64,000 bases of DNA from Selenomonadaceae bacterium (GCA_017554235.1 JAFZIV010000007.1:1-64000); one strand, 5' to 3'. Positions 27,401-31,871 are shown, numbered from the stretch's first letter. Numbers and translations: made by a program. The notes: generated by a model not told the origin, from the sequence alone.

Positions 27401-28533
27401 ATAGTAAGACCACTTTCCAGACCGGAGATTTCCGCCAAAGTGGTGGGAGACTCAGCATGATAAGTTAAAGTTTTTTTGTCATTACTTAATCCATAGTAAG
27501 CAGCTACGTAAGACTCATAACGGTATTTACCGGAAGTGCTGGTATCTTCAACCCATCTCTTTTGAGCGGCAGGTGCAGAAGTGGGAGTAATTTCGTTGCC
27601 TGCACTATCTTTGATAGCCAACGTGTAATCGTACTCCGTAATTGTGTCTCTTACACTAAAAGCCTTATCGCTAGTTGTATCAGTAATAAGACTTGCCGAC
27701 AATGTAACCTTATGAGTGGTAGTATCGACTGTAATATAAGTGTCACTCAAAAAGTCTCTATTGCTCACGCCTTCAAGCTTAAATTCAGCCTTAGATGCAT
27801 TATGCGTGCAGGTGATAGTGTTTCCGCTGAGAGTGTAATACGCATACGGGGTTTTAATGTACTCCACATTTGCCGATTCGCCTGTTCCGGTAATTGCTCC
27901 CCAAGCATATTCGGCAGTCTCTGTTGTATGAACAAAATTCGTTGTGTCATTTGTATCATCGTTAAGTTTCCATGACACATTGCTTGTATACGCCGTCAAC
28001 TCGACTGTACTTGCGTTGGTTGTCGAAAGTGCGCTTTTTCCGACGGTAACTACACCGTTTTCATCAACAACAACATTAAAATTTCCGTTAGTAGTGCAGA
28101 GACCAGTAATTTTCGCCAAAGTCGCTGTCTCACCGGAAGCATAAAAAGTCGCTACATTGTCGTTGAGTACGTATCCGCCGTCATCGTCAACAATACCGGT
28201 TACTGTCACTTCAGTAGCTGCAGATGAAGGATCAATATCGTAAGAGCTTGCCTGTACTTCCGTACCTTCGCCAAGAACGAGTGCGTATTTCGCAGTTTTA
28301 TTGACTTCAATCGATGCGACATCCGTCGAGCCAGCGTTCACTGTTACCGTTGTAGTTCCGTTACTAGTGCTGGTGGTAATCAGCGTGTCTGTAAAATTTG
28401 CGATACTCGCATCGAGATTATCACTATCAATCGAAGTCGAATCCGCACTTAAAGTGATAGTGATTAAATCGGTATTCCCATCCTTGTAAATCAGCTTTTT
28501 CCCATCCGTGATTTCATAAACCCAATTTGCCAT
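12406..28533 (-). CDS. Giant RTX-type repeat protein (5,375 aa), probable surface or secreted adhesin
   Basis: One uninterrupted frame of 16.1 kb. The ATG at 28533 has AAAGGAGTGG upstream and there is no signal peptide. After a unique N-terminus (MANWVYEITDGKKLIYKDGN), nearly the whole protein is about 40 tandem copies of a 95-130 residue beta-rich unit. Each unit runs: ATITGL-x-x-G, an ITL-x-x-x-x-LGT segment, YKLAL-x-x-x-V, then W-x-V-x-G-x-TA-x-Y and YYT-x-x-x-x-x-ITYT. Composition is Thr/Asn/Asp/Gly-rich with almost no Cys. Residues about 4,980-5,240 are RTX-like calcium repeats (GGAGVDSINV, GGAGHDYISI, GGDGDDDISV), followed by a non-repetitive tail. RTX repeats without a signal peptide point to type I secretion (family knowledge), but no T1SS genes are in the window. 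I do not recognise the repeat unit. Confidence 0.9.
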   Translation of the reverse strand: MANWVYEITDGKKLIYKDGNTDLITITLSADSTSIDSDNLDASIANFTDTLITTSTSNGTTTVTVNAGSTDVASIEVNKTAKYALVLGEGTEVQASSYDIDPSSAATEVTVTGIVDDDGGYVLNDNVATFYASGETATLAKITGLCTTNGNFNVVVDENGVVTVGKSALSTTNASTVELTAYTSNVSWKLNDDTNDTTNFVHTTETAEYAWGAITGTGESANVEYIKTPYAYYTLSGNTITCTHNASKAEFKLEGVSNRDFLSDTYITVDTTTHKVTLSASLITDTTSDKAFSVRDTITEYDYTLAIKDSAGNEITPTSAPAAQKRWVEDTSTSGKYRYESYVAAYYGLSNDKKTLTYHAESPTTLAEISGLESGLTINADGTIVGKDEIIGITENTSNSTVTGYTINVASSLLSGEGTTDGQVTFTTTSNGFNNTLQIDSQAVSASAETANEAWEVVEGSTNATYKATTVAYFIQNGNVANGVTTYDYHALKVEELAILSGPGLDLTKVNNDNADVTLFEGTTNKYNITLNKNVFLSDKEGDENYSQDFYITLEQGSNAGSNSYTLKLDTTTADKVATESTVSYAWKENESNNQQADYIKSDTTYYTTNGTNVERTLATTTTLATITGLKAGFQLGTGEGKDGEITTTETTDNNVTTVKAVVANTLLDSAAANTGDTVSLSDEDTSDAYEFKLVISGIKTSTFISKRWVTTTEADGTVTATYQSVNGEYYTKDDGTTYTLTKETSTDLVTISGLKAGTTATDGKISGISVNNKKITLSDTALFDTTTNSAVNIVGDSNYTFEISGLNAVTTGTPNLDYASVIPKGEAYVKGDLTDGYAVTDNGKSVNYYAARNDVTLATIYGLDTVYADKNENGTINDDIEAAIVFDADNNKITLKQDALKNSDVKLSVNEPDYYSCQLVITTSGDGKVDTIASDTYGWTVNGTTANYQYWKDEKWELSDSHTITYTGITELKNLAVISGLDSNIETSGTSLGKTVDNNFFKGVDVNDDHNIFTFLGSTTSKANILGANVNLTKSADDNKEYKLALGTGITTSTAQTSATDFTWSVSGQAATHNQAYSAGYELVNDTTIENHADSWTKVIANLTGLASGQTSETLKNAITYDNGTHQYTVTKSNIFADAVNNVVSLTNPDGTKGNLTGLQTEIQTSTSWAINTADNASTSTATYSLITDARYNYDPTNGQYTLASLSTTNPLLTIDGVISGLTAGTATSKLNDVYASVDTTQSGTALISIDGYKVNINGAALPTNPNNGDTFSINFNNTSYSLSDSVVTTLAPEQGSAYSWTSVTNADSAMYKVNVTPGYDYNNGTFTYNSSTEKTLLTIAGLNAAALNQTAENKINGIEFGTGNKSNTIVLDSTVLASSTINFDITLSGVAGYNIDLASNITTAPSVVKTWSGFDYRSNTSAFYTDNGDTSISYTAATNPETIFTISGLKTGLNLSGDDSSTVTVAGTVIKLTDGALETNAVVSTTNAAYTFNIDALTADKTSDYLGYGWATDENGSATYRHAYDAGYVLSNTGHSLVYRAAGSDTEFSISGLKGTDYSSIRVEGIYNRGQVTGYKVILPETLLGTDTITITGDNNYQLNLALADGIATSAKDGYTWKVTGNEGESKTAVYLATNSAFYTIGNGTITYNSETEKGAIFSIDNLKAELTTTTNVLGNTAINGITISGSTVTLSNSVFGTYAHNAEITLNDEDDTDGKVWSIALGKDVDTVIGFGNKWDANAGSATYYQQITDAGYKKQDSATIVYSALNGTETLTTLTGILSSVTDNNGAISDIAVNGTTFTLGKGVLGTDTVNVDSNKYTLAVGTDADLKHAVDNRSNVWVYGQSATYREVTPEYYYTTNGTTINYQSETYGNANITITGINYNDALKDTFTKLFNSTTLKGNVVTLTAEMFGDDANSLIRGDNGGATLNITSNPQSAYKGATFAFAEGDGIPEQKFQSTEWEAATDGNNPETATLIAHFNRGVTLDDAHTTMTYSNAYTSTYAVLTGLETGDNGSTLSSITFSGEDSKTLVLGSSVLSNTNVYFSSNVGGYKLSIGSDVPSVGTNTFKDWVFTTGDSTGTASFNTFSDQWYELIKGKNTSNDSITYHAQKEKATEVAKITGLSSNLTADTVYTSTLNNKSYITLKAEALNSETVTLTNKNGGNYILQSGTNVTATITDPKAWGGSAGTATFVANVHAGYTFTNNKVTYTSESTLTYATITGLNANGDYSAGITFTDKNSTTIRLGSTLLDGKDITLDKGASAGNTTYKFDTLDTNTFAPVKVLGKSGKAGYADNTFNWTADVTSGYTLANTKTFIDYTSETTKVLASISGLKEAAGSTLTATLVEGTYTFTLTPDMLSETTVTLIDKDENDEYNFKLALSNDVVKSDVKVVGTWSSDTKNDVNTTAIYGGYKPAYYNLNANGTGVSYKGQEEQPSVLTITGLKSDWLGNVEDNVKMNTGTNVITIAGSVLTANSSVQLTGSGYKLAIGEGANGPEQFGSETFYWKAGSNYAYLTADVSSGFSLFDSSKRISYVASTTNTLATIQGLTSNTELLSAEGAITKEYNATSGIMTLTFSDTVLQGKSISITDNISNDSYTFKLALADGINTSTSLTHDAWTFSSGTVTHNLYRDAYYTTDTSGLSISFTKEAVQKQLATITGLNTNVASGTGVFTVSSVNNSNTITLGATALTASDVSLIGSGYKLQLDGVDLREQSDYSLSTGTGKGYLTAMLDSGYTLADDFKSITYSGNTETLTLATISGIDTSAWNAGNGITYTTNTGVGATNTIVLSSNVLTGKSVSVIGNYGYELDLGAGIATEAAVVNEWQLEGSNKTPIFYAGNTSGFYSDTGKNISYVAGAQGTKQVTINGLNLTGQTYTVSNTSIGNASIGYSDTTGFVTGFTFNEASHLITISDASILPTVNNAKVTFTNLSTTDTYTFGLDASITAPSETSSWYNVTGGTTSKNAEFQVAHTAGYTLASNSSTITHSVAGTDTFFTLSGLSTSYVNGTSDTLNGITIYLDGSEGDKDKTDGKDTVKLSADALGTSPVSITSKGSKEYVLDIDTGVDGVNIANDKYEYKWIVDGTTARYSKVRTAYYSIGTDGKINYTAESVVATLATVTGLNKGLDVLNNGASLGKTNESTLYITIDNTYGDNGEINGGTVKIENNAALSNSTAKITSGTGYSYEFATLGDSVAKPTATTTGEGNGWSVTGTTASLKGSVTEGYTLAGDSKSITYSAEKAAGSTILTISGIKAGTTGDDIASVTNGNTITLTQDMLGTSKVTISNQNYKLALDGEVPTKAVNKTFWTSVGTVLTYQNGDTEYYTYDKDTNSITYTKPDIKATYLTITGSALESNLPVKDGLIDGIMVDNDSKQVILSNSVFVDTKSNGQKVTISGKSGTGYDYTTYTLALAPEVATPKTGDPSWTKGANATSAIYTADVTAGYNLASDNKSISYATNTTKTYATLAGLKTATTADDLKNNVIINTATEGDKSTNTVVLNSTILAGTTKVAIKGTGYVLGVDDEVNTDSTNTTKVWSTQGTTAYYQTVIPEYYSVTSNAITKVNKKTTKTLATITGLSSSVTTTNGEIPSGITLTENEGEDNVITLAEGAIPKSNNATVKLSGSGYKLALANGLNAPAIDDDSKSWSVNNGKAILSAKSGAGYVLATDNKSVTYKTALTEAAPIVTVSGLSTNVNNNTLSSCLTLGADNVITLKKDALGTGTVAVNNSAYKLALDTEVMQEAKVSDYWTVSGSTVTYQTGTGEYYEYVEKNNSIVYHKPVSTTKDQLFQIIGLKAGLKAFTTVDGEGVIGDGTNVYATVRQIGTENGNDVMLVTLTKDALPEAKNGAKVVITDKNSSDKKIYKVAFDDSKENGVNISEKGEATWVVSGNTATYCIPESEGYKFTDSTSTTAVYSAATSTVLATITGLNNKLTISDEEKAYAIQNYGATKGTAEEIALKYKMEAYLNDNTVVETGTSDTIITTLPPEILANTNVGLSDNNAKDKYLFRIALDADVPQADATTNKGEAVTGWNVTGTTANSTANYQTYNKAFYTLNANANKVTCTKDTAPQTLITVSGLKSGLTVTNGLVGSKYGEISGITIDDDAKKVYLSESALPESPVANSRVTISGLKANSGTDYSKYQLQLDDDSLKATNNDDEAWAVSGSSLVLRDDISAGYNISTDGKTLTYAAAKSSSAAPAIVTITGLNLNVTAAEIKEYQSYNTNVDSATAKTKIQEDRISENISISDDTITLKTGILGTSNVTLTNGTKGGTKSTYKLALDTDVNQKSGQETREWVINGTTAYYRYFEEAYYTSDTAAAKITYTAPKNSKNLITLNGLKSGLTVEDKKIDGITLDGTVVKLSSDVLTTSNVSISGIQNGSDDYRKVTLAIDNDVDTEAYQNTAWTVNGTTATYKTYETGYYTLNTSTSKAITYTREKTLSTLATVTGLKSGTTADQMTTAFDGSNITLTGDMVGTTNVKLTNGKDSEGNKQEFKLVTGTGVVTATTDTSTWSVSNTTATNKTYKNGYFSQISDESWTYTPDTNATDTIVISGLRKDLTVDQINRGITIADDKKTVTITNDDLLNNTTVSLTGKGAYSATTLALSTTATNANMSTPAYSLSGSSILYTAYNQNAYYKANTTDTTKVKSYTYRAVNADKPTLFTINGLNVNVTAAEIKAAKEAAANDGNTLTDAQAKEKVIQNRITAGGIIVDADTKKVTLKKDMLGTAKTITLTQGKNELGTTQAYYLALDTGVPTKAVENTTSWSVSGTNANYNKYTAGFYTLDTGDKPLKVTYTADTNKETLATVTGLKSGLTATNGAIDGISLSTGDNAKVITLDKSVLGTAAKVALNAAAIKDGYKLALDTTNADTKKKVNAVATPLAWNTNTSKTATYSNENGFYTLTETDTAVTYTAGSKHVAASVTVNKENILLGDDNIKENDISIQINDNDTENVKAAVVLAKADVGNNTSFNINGNSEYAFSFASDVATATVTGAATADTIKAEGKNMTFNTAAGDDVINATGSITLISAGAGNDKIIYNPTTANTFAGRINGDADSDTIYVGANAGGNLTISGGAGVDSINVAGTGKNRILGEADSDTIIVSGGGDNTIYGGAGHDYISIAGGGSNLVYGDADSDTIVVSGNGDNTIYGGAGVDSINVTGTGNNVIYGDAGADKIVVGGDATNNTYGNNIIYGGDGDDDISVSGGANTITGGKNDDKITLGGGADVVIYANGDGNDEIVSFTKGTDNIKITSGTVGEIQKDKSNNIIINVGTGKITLKGAATQYTGTEDKFTYIDSKGASVEKSFTTASADLAEDLAESADLIYGDDDVFFGSSGISELVNNSFDNYSLGDLPTQGIKELTPQEDILTYGNDENTNK
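12850..13540 (-). repeat. RTX-like glycine/aspartate nonapeptide repeats
   Basis: Encodes a run of motifs of the type GGAGxDxIxVxGxGxNxIxG, including GGAGVDSINV twice and GDADSDTIVV. This is the calcium-binding beta-roll pattern of RTX proteins; many units have Ser or Asp in place of the second canonical Gly-Asn, so they are divergent. Boundaries are approximate. Confidence 0.85.
13560..28480 (-). repeat. About 40 tandem copies of a ~115-residue beta-rich domain
   Basis: Copies were counted by the conserved Trp in W-x-V-x-G and the TITGL/TISGL start; I find about 42. They are diverged from each other in both sequence and length, so the array is old rather than a fresh amplification. Many units carry a paired aromatic YY before the final strand. 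Antisense open frames of up to 391 codons arise from the repeats and are not genes. Confidence 0.85.
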
Positions 28534-28624
28534 TGCAATCCACTCCTTTAAAAAATCTTACATCCTGTTATTCCATACGATATAATTGATAATTTGTTAA
28601 CTTAACTACATAAAAAATTTTTTT

Positions 28625-28669
28625 GCAAAAAAATCGAAAGAAACCTAAAACCTCTTATTTAACTTTCGA
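28625..28669 (-). terminator. Intrinsic terminator upstream of the giant gene
   Basis: In the minus direction TCGAAAG (28669-28663) pairs with CTTTCGA (28640-28634), followed by T7. It would end a transcript begun at the promoter at 29029-29057 and insulate the giant gene, whose own promoter in 28534-28624 I cannot place with confidence. Confidence 0.6.
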
Positions 28670-28769
28670 CAAAAAAGGTAAATAACTTTAGCGTTTCAGA
28701 AAAATTTTTTTGACTTTCATTAAAAATTCAGGAGGTGCAAAATTTTTACACAACCCTTAAACAAACCAA

Positions 28770-29039
28770 CTACTTTTTCGATAGTAAGATAACTTTTCTT
28801 TTAGTGCCTGTTTCGCGCATATTCACACCTAAAACCCAAATCATAGTAACTTCTGTGCCGTTAATCCCGCAGGAGACGACTAAACTTTTTTTAATCTTCA
28901 CCGTCCCTTCATTTGATTTTTTACCCGCCTCTACCTTGACGTTCAATTTTGTTGAACTGTTTCGAGGGTGCAAAATATAGAAACCTAAATCACATTTTTT
29001 TATCGCGAAAGGCTGACTCTTTGATTCAATTCTAAACAT
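28770..29039 (-). CDS. Doubtful small ORF (up to 89 aa) in a short transcription unit
   Basis: An open frame with plausible composition (ends TKRKVILLSKK), but no recognisable family. The first ATG (29039) has no ribosome site and lies upstream of the expected transcription start of the strong promoter at 29029-29057. No later in-frame start has a good Shine-Dalgarno. It may start at an unusual codon, or the promoter-to-terminator unit (about 29022 to 28630) may be a non-coding RNA. Confidence 0.25.
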   Translation of the reverse strand: MFRIESKSQPFAIKKCDLGFYILHPRNSSTKLNVKVEAGKKSNEGTVKIKKSLVVSCGINGTEVTMIWVLGVNMRETGTKRKVILLSKK

Positions 29040-29057
29040 TTGAAATTAATATGTCAA
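29029..29057 (-). promoter_or_regulatory. Strong sigma-A promoter
   Basis: Reading leftwards: perfect TTGACA (29057-29052), a 17-base spacer and TAGAAT (29034-29029). It reads towards the giant gene, but a terminator at 28625-28669 intervenes about 390 bases downstream. Confidence 0.65.
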
Positions 29058-29120
29058 GTGCATTTATGTATAAAACTTGAAGGGGACGGCGTGTTCTGAA
29101 TAAAACTTTGTCGGCAAATT

Positions 29121-29153
29121 TTTTCCCAAAAAAATAACAGTCCGAAGACTGCC
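29121..29153 (-). terminator. Intrinsic terminator of the rplU-prp-rpmA operon
   Basis: CAGTC/GACTG stem (29138-29151) closed by a TTCG tetraloop, followed in the minus direction by TTATTTTTTT, 25 bases after the rpmA stop. Confidence 0.85.
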
Positions 29154-29177
29154 GAATAAAATTTTTTCTTTCACATA

Positions 29178-29480
29178 TTACGCATTAGCGACGGCGTGAA
29201 CGCTGATTTTTCTGCGATAACGTCCAAGTCTTTCAAAAGCAACTTTACCATCAATTTTCGCAAACAGACTATCATCATTACCGCGCCCAACATTAGCACC
29301 CGCGTGAAAATGCGTACCGCGTTGACGTACCAAAATACTTCCCGCCGTAACGAGAGTACCTTCCTGCTCCTTTACGCCCAAACGTTTCGACTCGCTATCA
29401 CGACCGTTGCGCGTAGAGCTGACGCCTTTTTTATGAGCAAATAACTGTAAATCAAATTCAAACAAGTTTTTCACCTCCAA
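29178..29480 (-). CDS. rpmA: Ribosomal protein L27, precursor with Prp-cleaved N-terminus
   Basis: 100 aa. Mature L27 is recognisable from [44 protein letters not shown] and the C-terminal RKISVHAV. The first 14 residues ([14 protein letters not shown]) form the Firmicutes-type extension cut between Phe and Ala by the protease Prp, whose gene lies 39 bases upstream. Cleavage exposes the N-terminus that reaches the peptidyl transferase centre. The ATG has AATTGGAGGTG upstream. Confidence 0.97.
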   Translation of the reverse strand: MEVKNLFEFDLQLFAHKKGVSSTRNGRDSESKRLGVKEQEGTLVTAGSILVRQRGTHFHAGANVGRGNDDSLFAKIDGKVAFERLGRYRRKISVHAVANA

Positions 29481-29519
29481 TTAAGGTAATCGACGGCATA
29501 TTGTGACTAAGAGGAGAAC

Positions 29520-29849
29520 TTACGCTGGAAATTTTTTTTTAATTATCAGCTTAACGGCTTGCGGTGCAAGTTTTTCAATTTCGCGAATACCAATCAACAT
29601 AGTTTGAAAGACCGCCTCCGTAAGTTCGTCGGGCGGATCGTCCAAGATTAAAGAAAGTTTACCGCTGGCAAAATCGCATTGAAAATCGCGTTTCAAGTGT
29701 TCATCGATGCACATAAACGCCGCTTGAGCAACGGTAGACACTCCCGCGCAGTAAATATCGTAGCCGCGCGGTGCCGTGTTGCTGTGTCCGTCAATTGAAA
29801 ATCCGAAAATTTTTCCATCCGTCTGCGTATAAATCTCCGCAACAATCAT
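29520..29849 (-). CDS. prp: Ribosomal-processing cysteine protease Prp
   Basis: 109 aa. The conserved GHSNTAPRGYDIYCAGVST holds the catalytic His and Cys of the Prp family (formerly YsxB). It cleaves the L27 precursor encoded next door. It sits between rplU and rpmA as in most Firmicutes, with 3 bases after rplU. The start is ATG at 29849. Confidence 0.95.
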   Translation of the reverse strand: MIVAEIYTQTDGKIFGFSIDGHSNTAPRGYDIYCAGVSTVAQAAFMCIDEHLKRDFQCDFASGKLSLILDDPPDELTEAVFQTMLIGIREIEKLAPQAVKLIIKKKFPA

Positions 29850-29852
29850 TAA

Positions 29853-30164
29853 TTAACCCTCAATTTTTTCAATCTTAACTTTCGTAAACGGCTGACGATG
29901 TCCCATACGACGACGATAATTTGTCTTATGTTTGTACTTGAAGATACGAATTTTAGGACCTTTACCATTTTTCACGACAGACGCCGTAACTTTCGCGCCT
30001 TCAACTTTCGGCTGACCGATTTTAACATTTTCACCGTCAACAATAGCAAAAACTTCCTCGAAAGTTACAGTTGCGCCTTCTTCGACTTCAAGCTTTTCAA
30101 CAATAATTTCGTCGCCTTCAGAAACTTTGTACTGCTTGCCGCCGGTTTTTATAATCGCATACAT
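29853..30164 (-). CDS. rplU: Ribosomal protein L21
   Basis: 103 aa of standard L21: N-terminal [20 protein letters not shown], the VEEGATVTF segment, and the C-terminal basic [22 protein letters not shown] that binds 23S rRNA. It is the first gene of the rplU-prp-rpmA operon. The start ATG has GGAGGTGTTTTTAGTTAA upstream. Confidence 0.97.
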   Translation of the reverse strand: MYAIIKTGGKQYKVSEGDEIIVEKLEVEEGATVTFEEVFAIVDGENVKIGQPKVEGAKVTASVVKNGKGPKIRIFKYKHKTNYRRRMGHRQPFTKVKIEKIEG

Positions 30165-30245
30165 TTAACTAAAAACACCTCCACTGGATGAACTCGCCGA
30201 TTCAAGGCAGGAATCTCCTTTTTAAGCCTTAATCGCGCGGCAGTA
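30165..30245 (-). ncRNA. Candidate L21 leader (cis-regulatory 5' UTR)
   Basis: About 80 bases between the promoter and rplU. An autoregulatory L21 leader is known upstream of rplU in Firmicutes; the position and length fit, and the stretch can form short stems including AGGAG (30214-30210) region structure near CCTTGAATCGG. I cannot test it against the covariance model, so the call rests on context. Confidence 0.35.
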
Positions 30246-30251
30246 AAGCGT

Positions 30252-30280
30252 AGGTTACCATAGAAAAATTTTTTTGTCAA
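30252..30280 (-). promoter_or_regulatory. Promoter of the rplU-prp-rpmA operon
   Basis: Reading leftwards: perfect TTGACA (30280-30275), a 17-base spacer, TAACCT (30257-30252). Predicted start near 30245, giving a leader of about 80 bases. Confidence 0.65.
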
Positions 30281-30309
30281 TCTTTATAAAAAATGTGCCA
30301 AAATCGCTC

Positions 30310-30338
30310 TTGTCAAAAAAATTCATTTATGATAATAT
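30310..30338 (+). promoter_or_regulatory. Promoter of the putative antitoxin RNA
   Basis: TTGTCA (30310-30315), a 17-base spacer, TAATAT (30333-30338), reading right towards the hairpin at 30393-30446. A GATAAT two bases earlier is an alternative -10. Confidence 0.5.
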
Positions 30339-30363
30339 TTTAAACGTGATATAAGAAACTAAT

Positions 30364-30390
30364 AAACGTGAACAAAGTCTACGATACCAC
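30364..30390 (+). repeat. Direct repeat, copy A (in antitoxin RNA)
   Basis: Matches copy B at 30556-30584 at 25 of 27 positions, with a 2-base gap after ACGTGAACAAA. The two copies flank the shared hairpin and the ORF. Confidence 0.85.
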
Positions 30391-30392
30391 AA

Positions 30393-30446
30393 GCGCAACA
30401 AAAAATCCCCAAGTAATCTCGGGTAAAGATGCTTGGGGATTTGCGC
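30393..30446. terminator. Shared hairpin terminator of the putative toxin-antitoxin locus
   Basis: Perfect 11-bp stem AAATCCCCAAG (30403-30413) with CTTGGGGATTT (30432-30442), extended by GCGCA/TGCGC around a 5-base bulge. In the minus direction it is followed by TTTTTTGTT, a good terminator for the ORF mRNA. In the plus direction the T-run is short, so termination there may be weaker. Confidence 0.7.
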
Positions 30447-30468
30447 TACTCGGAACGCACAGCGGGGG

Positions 30469-30576
30469 TTACCGCTCGTCATCTTTCTTGTAGAGGATCG
30501 CGTCAATCAACTTATTAATCAAGTTGGAGACTACGTTCGCGCCGACTATCAGTAAAAACGTGAACAAATCGTCCAC
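30469..30576 (-). CDS. 35-residue hydrophobic peptide, candidate Fst-like type I toxin
   Basis: GTG start at 30576 behind GGAAGGGGGTGG; TAA at 30469-30471. The peptide begins MDDLFTFLLIVGANVVSNLI, has one predicted membrane helix (about 4-28) and a charged tail ending YKKDDER. Size, M-x-DL start, single helix and DD-x-R tail resemble Fst-family toxins, but the Pro of the Fst helix is absent. The mRNA 5' end can form a GTTACC/GGTAAC stem just before the ribosome site, and ACCCCC after the stop can pair with the GGGGGT of the ribosome site. Both would hold back translation, as in other type I toxin mRNAs. Assignment as a toxin is inference from layout. Confidence 0.6.
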   Translation of the reverse strand: MDDLFTFLLIVGANVVSNLINKLIDAILYKKDDER

Positions 30577-30584
30577 AATACCAC
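30556..30584 (-). repeat. Direct repeat, copy B (over the toxin start codon)
   Basis: Covers part of the ribosome site, the GTG start (30574-30576) and the next six codons of the small ORF. Partner of copy A at 30364-30390. Confidence 0.85.
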
Positions 30585-30625
30585 CCCCTTCCTGTTACCA
30601 AGATGGGTTTAGCGGTAACGTGGAC

Positions 30626-30653
30626 ATTTTATATTATTTAAAAAAATTTGCAA
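30626..30653 (-). promoter_or_regulatory. Promoter of the putative toxin mRNA
   Basis: Reading leftwards TTGCAA (30653-30648), a 16-base spacer, TAAAAT (30631-30626). Predicted start near 30618, placing the GTTACC/GGTAAC stem at the very 5' end. Confidence 0.5.
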
Positions 30654-30683
30654 GTCGAAATTTAACTCTATAATTGAGCGAAT

Positions 30684-30722
30684 AAAAAAATCCCTGCGAT
30701 AATTCGTAGGGAAAAATTTTTT
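30684..30722. terminator. Bidirectional terminator of the cysK operon
   Basis: Nine-bp stem TCCCTGCGA/TCGTAGGGA (30691-30712) with a TAAT loop, flanked by A7 on the left and a T8 run on the right. Confidence 0.85.
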
Positions 30723-30739
30723 TTGAAAAGCTTTTTATT

Positions 30740-31669
30740 TTAGCTGAATAATTCGGTTGATAAATATCTGTCTCCGGTGTCAGGCAAAAGTACGACGAAA
30801 GTTTTTCCTGCGTAATCTGCGCGGGTAGCAAGTTGATAAGCCGCCGCCAATGCCGCACCAGATGAAATTCCTATCAATACACCTTCTGCGCGGGAAAATT
30901 CTCTGCCGAATTTAAAAGCGTCGTCATTTTTAACGGCAACAACTTCATCATAAATTTTCGTGTCTAAAGTGTCAGGAACAAATCCTGCGCCTATGCCTTG
31001 AATTTTATGTGCGCCCGCCGTTCCTTTCGACAAAACAGGAGAAGTTGCAGGCTCAACCGCAATGACTTTAACGTTAGGATTTTGTTTCTTCAAAAATTTT
31101 CCAACGCCGCTCAAAGTGCCACCTGTGCCAACGCCAGCAATGAATACGTCAACTTTTCCGTCAGTGTCTTCCCAAATTTCAGATCCCGTCGTTTCAAAAT
31201 GAATTTTCGGATTTTCTAAATTTGTGAACTGCGAAGGTATAAAAGAGTTCGGAATTTCCTTAGCAAGTTCTTCAGCCTTAGCAATCGCGCCCTTCATACC
31301 CTTTGCGCCTTCAGTCAAAACAATTTCCGCGCCGTATGCTTTCAATAAATTTCTGCGTTCAACGCTCATTGTTTCCGGCATCGTCAAAATTGCGCGATAA
31401 CCTTTCGCCGCCGCAACGCTTGCCAATCCAATTCCCGTGTTTCCGCTAGTCGGTTCAATGATAACCGAATCAGATTTAAGCAAACCGTCACGTTCTGCCT
31501 TTTCAATCATCGCCTTAGCAATACGGTCTTTAACACTACCTGCAGGATTGAAATATTCCAACTTGACAAGAATTTTTGCGTTTATGTCAAGCTTCTTTGA
31601 AAAATTTTTCGCCTCAAGAATCGGCGTATGTCCAATCAATTCAGTGACACTTTCATAAATTTTACCCAT
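30740..31669 (-). CDS. cysK: Cysteine synthase (O-acetylserine sulfhydrylase)
   Basis: 309 aa PLP enzyme making cysteine from O-acetylserine and sulfide. Seen: the PLP lysine in NPAGSVKDRIA, the substrate loop EPTSGNTGIGLA, the phosphate-binding GVGTGGTLSGVG, and GISSGAALAA near the C-terminus. The ATG at 31669 (MGKIYE) is chosen over one six codons upstream because AAGGAG lies 7-12 bases before it. Last gene of the sulfur operon; separated from metY by a structured repeat element at 31718-31827. Confidence 0.96.
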   Translation of the reverse strand: MGKIYESVTELIGHTPILEAKNFSKKLDINAKILVKLEYFNPAGSVKDRIAKAMIEKAERDGLLKSDSVIIEPTSGNTGIGLASVAAAKGYRAILTMPETMSVERRNLLKAYGAEIVLTEGAKGMKGAIAKAEELAKEIPNSFIPSQFTNLENPKIHFETTGSEIWEDTDGKVDVFIAGVGTGGTLSGVGKFLKKQNPNVKVIAVEPATSPVLSKGTAGAHKIQGIGAGFVPDTLDTKIYDEVVAVKNDDAFKFGREFSRAEGVLIGISSGAALAAAYQLATRADYAGKTFVVLLPDTGDRYLSTELFS

Positions 31670-31717
31670 AAAAATTTCTCCTTTCACTAAAGAGCATTGG
31701 TAAAACCAGCATTAGTG

Positions 31718-31827
31718 GAGGCGCACAAGGACGTGCGCCCAGCCCGTACCCTGAGCGTGATGCGAAGGCTACGGGCTGTTTTCTCTTTGTTACTTTCTCT
31801 TTTGCGCCAAAAGAGAAAGTATATTCA
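31718..31827 (-). repeat. Intergenic structured repeat element, copy 2
   Basis: Second copy of the element at 10991-11100, same orientation. The stems here are GGCGCAC/GTGCGCC and GCCCGTA/TACGGGC: relative to copy 1 both arms change together, keeping pairing. The third palindrome and the loop core TGAGCGTGATGCGAAG are identical in both. It lies between metY and cysK within an operon, so it may modulate readthrough or mRNA stability. Confidence 0.85.
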
Positions 31828-31871
31828 ATAAAAAAACTTTTACCAACTTGAAATTTACCAACAACACCTAA

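Larger units (their letters stand above)
30345..30446 (+). ncRNA. Putative antisense antitoxin RNA (RNA II-like)
   Basis: Predicted transcript of about 100 bases from the promoter at 30310 to the hairpin at 30393-30446. It contains a copy (30364-30390) of the sequence that spans the start codon of the small ORF at 30576. Because the ORF is transcribed the other way, this RNA is complementary to the ORF's translation start over about 25 of 27 positions. That is the logic of the enterococcal par RNA II. It contains no ORF of note. Confidence 0.5.
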
